From Kangiella sp. (GTDB lineage Bacteria > Pseudomonadota > Gammaproteobacteria > Enterobacterales > Kangiellaceae): 7,204 bases of DNA. Positions 6,631 through 7,204 of this stretch are shown here, one piece after another. The number at the start of each line of letters is the position of its first letter. Position 1 is the stretch's first letter. Both the position numbers and the translations under genes were made by a program. Below the pieces are notes generated by a model. It was not told where the DNA came from, ran no database searches, and was given only the letters and a program-made list of their open reading frames with translations. Location: the NCBI GenBank assembly GCA_002733465.1, contig NVVT01000001.1, positions 14,117 through 21,320 on the forward strand, written 5' to 3'.

Positions 6631-7204
6631 CCATTAAACTCACAGAATACAGCCACGGAGCCGGATGCGGATGCAAAATTTCTCCATCCGTTTTAGCTCA
6701 AATAGTGGCGTCCAAACTTCCATTATTTAATGATCCTAACTTATTGGTAGGAAATGAAACCAGTGATGACGCAGCCGTTTACGATCTTGGCAATGGAACT
6801 TCCATTATTTCCACGACCGATTTTTTTATGCCTATTGTGGATGATCCAATCACTTTTGGACGAATAGCTGCCACTAATGCCATTAGCGATATTTACGCGA
6901 TGGGAGGCAAACCGATTATGGCAATTGCTATTTTAGGCTGGCCACTTGATAAACTCTCTCCAGAAGTTGCCCAGCAAGTGGTGGAAGGTGGACGAATAGC
7001 CTGTCAAGAAGCGGGTATTAGTTTAGCAGGCGGTCATAGTATCGATTCACCTGAACCAATTTTTGGATTGGCCGTTACTGGCTCCATTGATACCGATAAA
7101 GTTTTAAAGAACTCTACAGCGAAGTTAGGCGATCAACTCTTTTTAACTAAGCCTTTAGGTGTTGGAATTTTAACCACCGCACAAAAGAAAAAAATATTGA
7201 AAGA
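6627..7204 (+). CDS. selD: Selenide, water dikinase (selenophosphate synthetase), N-terminal part
   Basis: SelD uses ATP to turn selenide into selenophosphate, the selenium donor for selenocysteine and for tRNA selenouridine. The 192 visible residues follow the E. coli protein closely; the rest (about 150 residues) lies beyond the right edge. The catalytic pair is C14 and K17 in GAGCGCK (E. coli C17 and K20). Likely Mg/ATP-binding aspartates are D48 (SDDAA), D65 (TTDFF) and D88 (ISDIY), and the AGGHSID motif is at 134-140. The catalytic position is TGC (6666-6668), not the TGA selenocysteine codon known in some Pasteurellaceae. The start at 6627 overlaps the nuclease stop, with AAGG at 6614-6617. 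Translation is probably coupled to the nuclease gene unless an internal promoter exists. This looks like core chromosome bordering accessory DNA. Confidence 0.97.
   Translation, partial: MTIKLTEYSHGAGCGCKISPSVLAQIVASKLPLFNDPNLLVGNETSDDAAVYDLGNGTSIISTTDFFMPIVDDPITFGRIAATNAISDIYAMGGKPIMAIAILGWPLDKLSPEVAQQVVEGGRIACQEAGISLAGGHSIDSPEPIFGLAVTGSIDTDKVLKNSTAKLGDQLFLTKPLGVGILTTAQKKKILK
6668..6690 (+). other. Small hairpin directly after the SelD catalytic Cys codon
   Basis: CGGATG (6668-6673) can pair with CATCCG (6685-6690) across an 11-base loop, starting at the last base of the Cys14 codon. A second CGGATG at 6662-6667 offers an alternative pairing. The position recalls a bacterial SECIS element, but the codon is TGC and the loop lacks the G/U-rich apical bases. 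It is at best a relic, and may simply follow from the Gly-Cys-Gly codons. Confidence 0.3.
6696..6771 (+). repeat. selD: Direct repeat partner inside selD (codons 24-48)
   Basis: The intact copy of the 76-base repeat also found at 5496-5571 (71 of 76 identical by hand alignment). The longest perfect runs are 22 bases (6738-6759) and 19 bases (6711-6729). The pair brackets the whole third nuclease gene plus selD codons 1-23. Exact recombination between them would remove 1200 bases and leave selD without its start and catalytic Cys. Confidence 0.9.

Noticed and set aside
5684..6656. Short - strand open frames at 5684-5878 and 6387-6656 within the third nuclease gene and the start of selD.
   Set aside because: They are antisense to clear DUF1016 and SelD coding sequence with no support of their own.
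5496..6771. The 76-base direct repeats as attL/attR of a small integrative element.
   Set aside because: No integrase is present, the mismatches are spread out, and excision would leave selD without its first 23 codons. Recombination scar is the better reading.

Overview
The window looks like an AT-rich gammaproteobacterial chromosome. The SelD start at the right edge closely follows the enterobacterial and Pasteurellaceae form, and the low-GC codon use would suit a Pasteurellaceae member. That family call is an inference of modest confidence. I saw no rRNA, tRNA, transposase, integrase or CRISPR array.

There are three blocks. Block 1 (left edge to 3113, + strand) is part of a type I restriction-modification locus. 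An hsdS specificity gene sits between two paralogous DUF1016/YhcG-type PD-(D/E)xK nuclease genes, and both joints are 4-base ATGA overlaps. The left nuclease gene enters from outside the window. hsdM and hsdR are not in view.

Block 2 (5350 to 3135, - strand) is a three-gene unit. It encodes a membrane-anchored alpha/beta hydrolase with an aspartate nucleophile, a three-His-box membrane hydroxylase/desaturase, and an ArsR-type repressor. The first two genes overlap by one base. A palindrome-rich promoter precedes the hydrolase, and a long inverted repeat lies just before the regulator gene. Together this suggests a small inducible lipid or hydrophobic-compound modification module controlled by its own repressor.

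Block 3 (5462 to the right edge, + strand) holds a third, more distant YhcG-type nuclease gene. It is joined by an ATGA overlap to selD (selenide, water dikinase), which runs off the window. Just upstream of the nuclease gene lies a 76-base decayed copy of selD codons 24-48, exactly 1200 bases before the matching stretch of the intact gene. This scar indicates that the junction between the accessory DNA and selD was made by rearrangement or insertion. It is the most unusual structure in the window, together with the nuclease-hsdS-nuclease arrangement.
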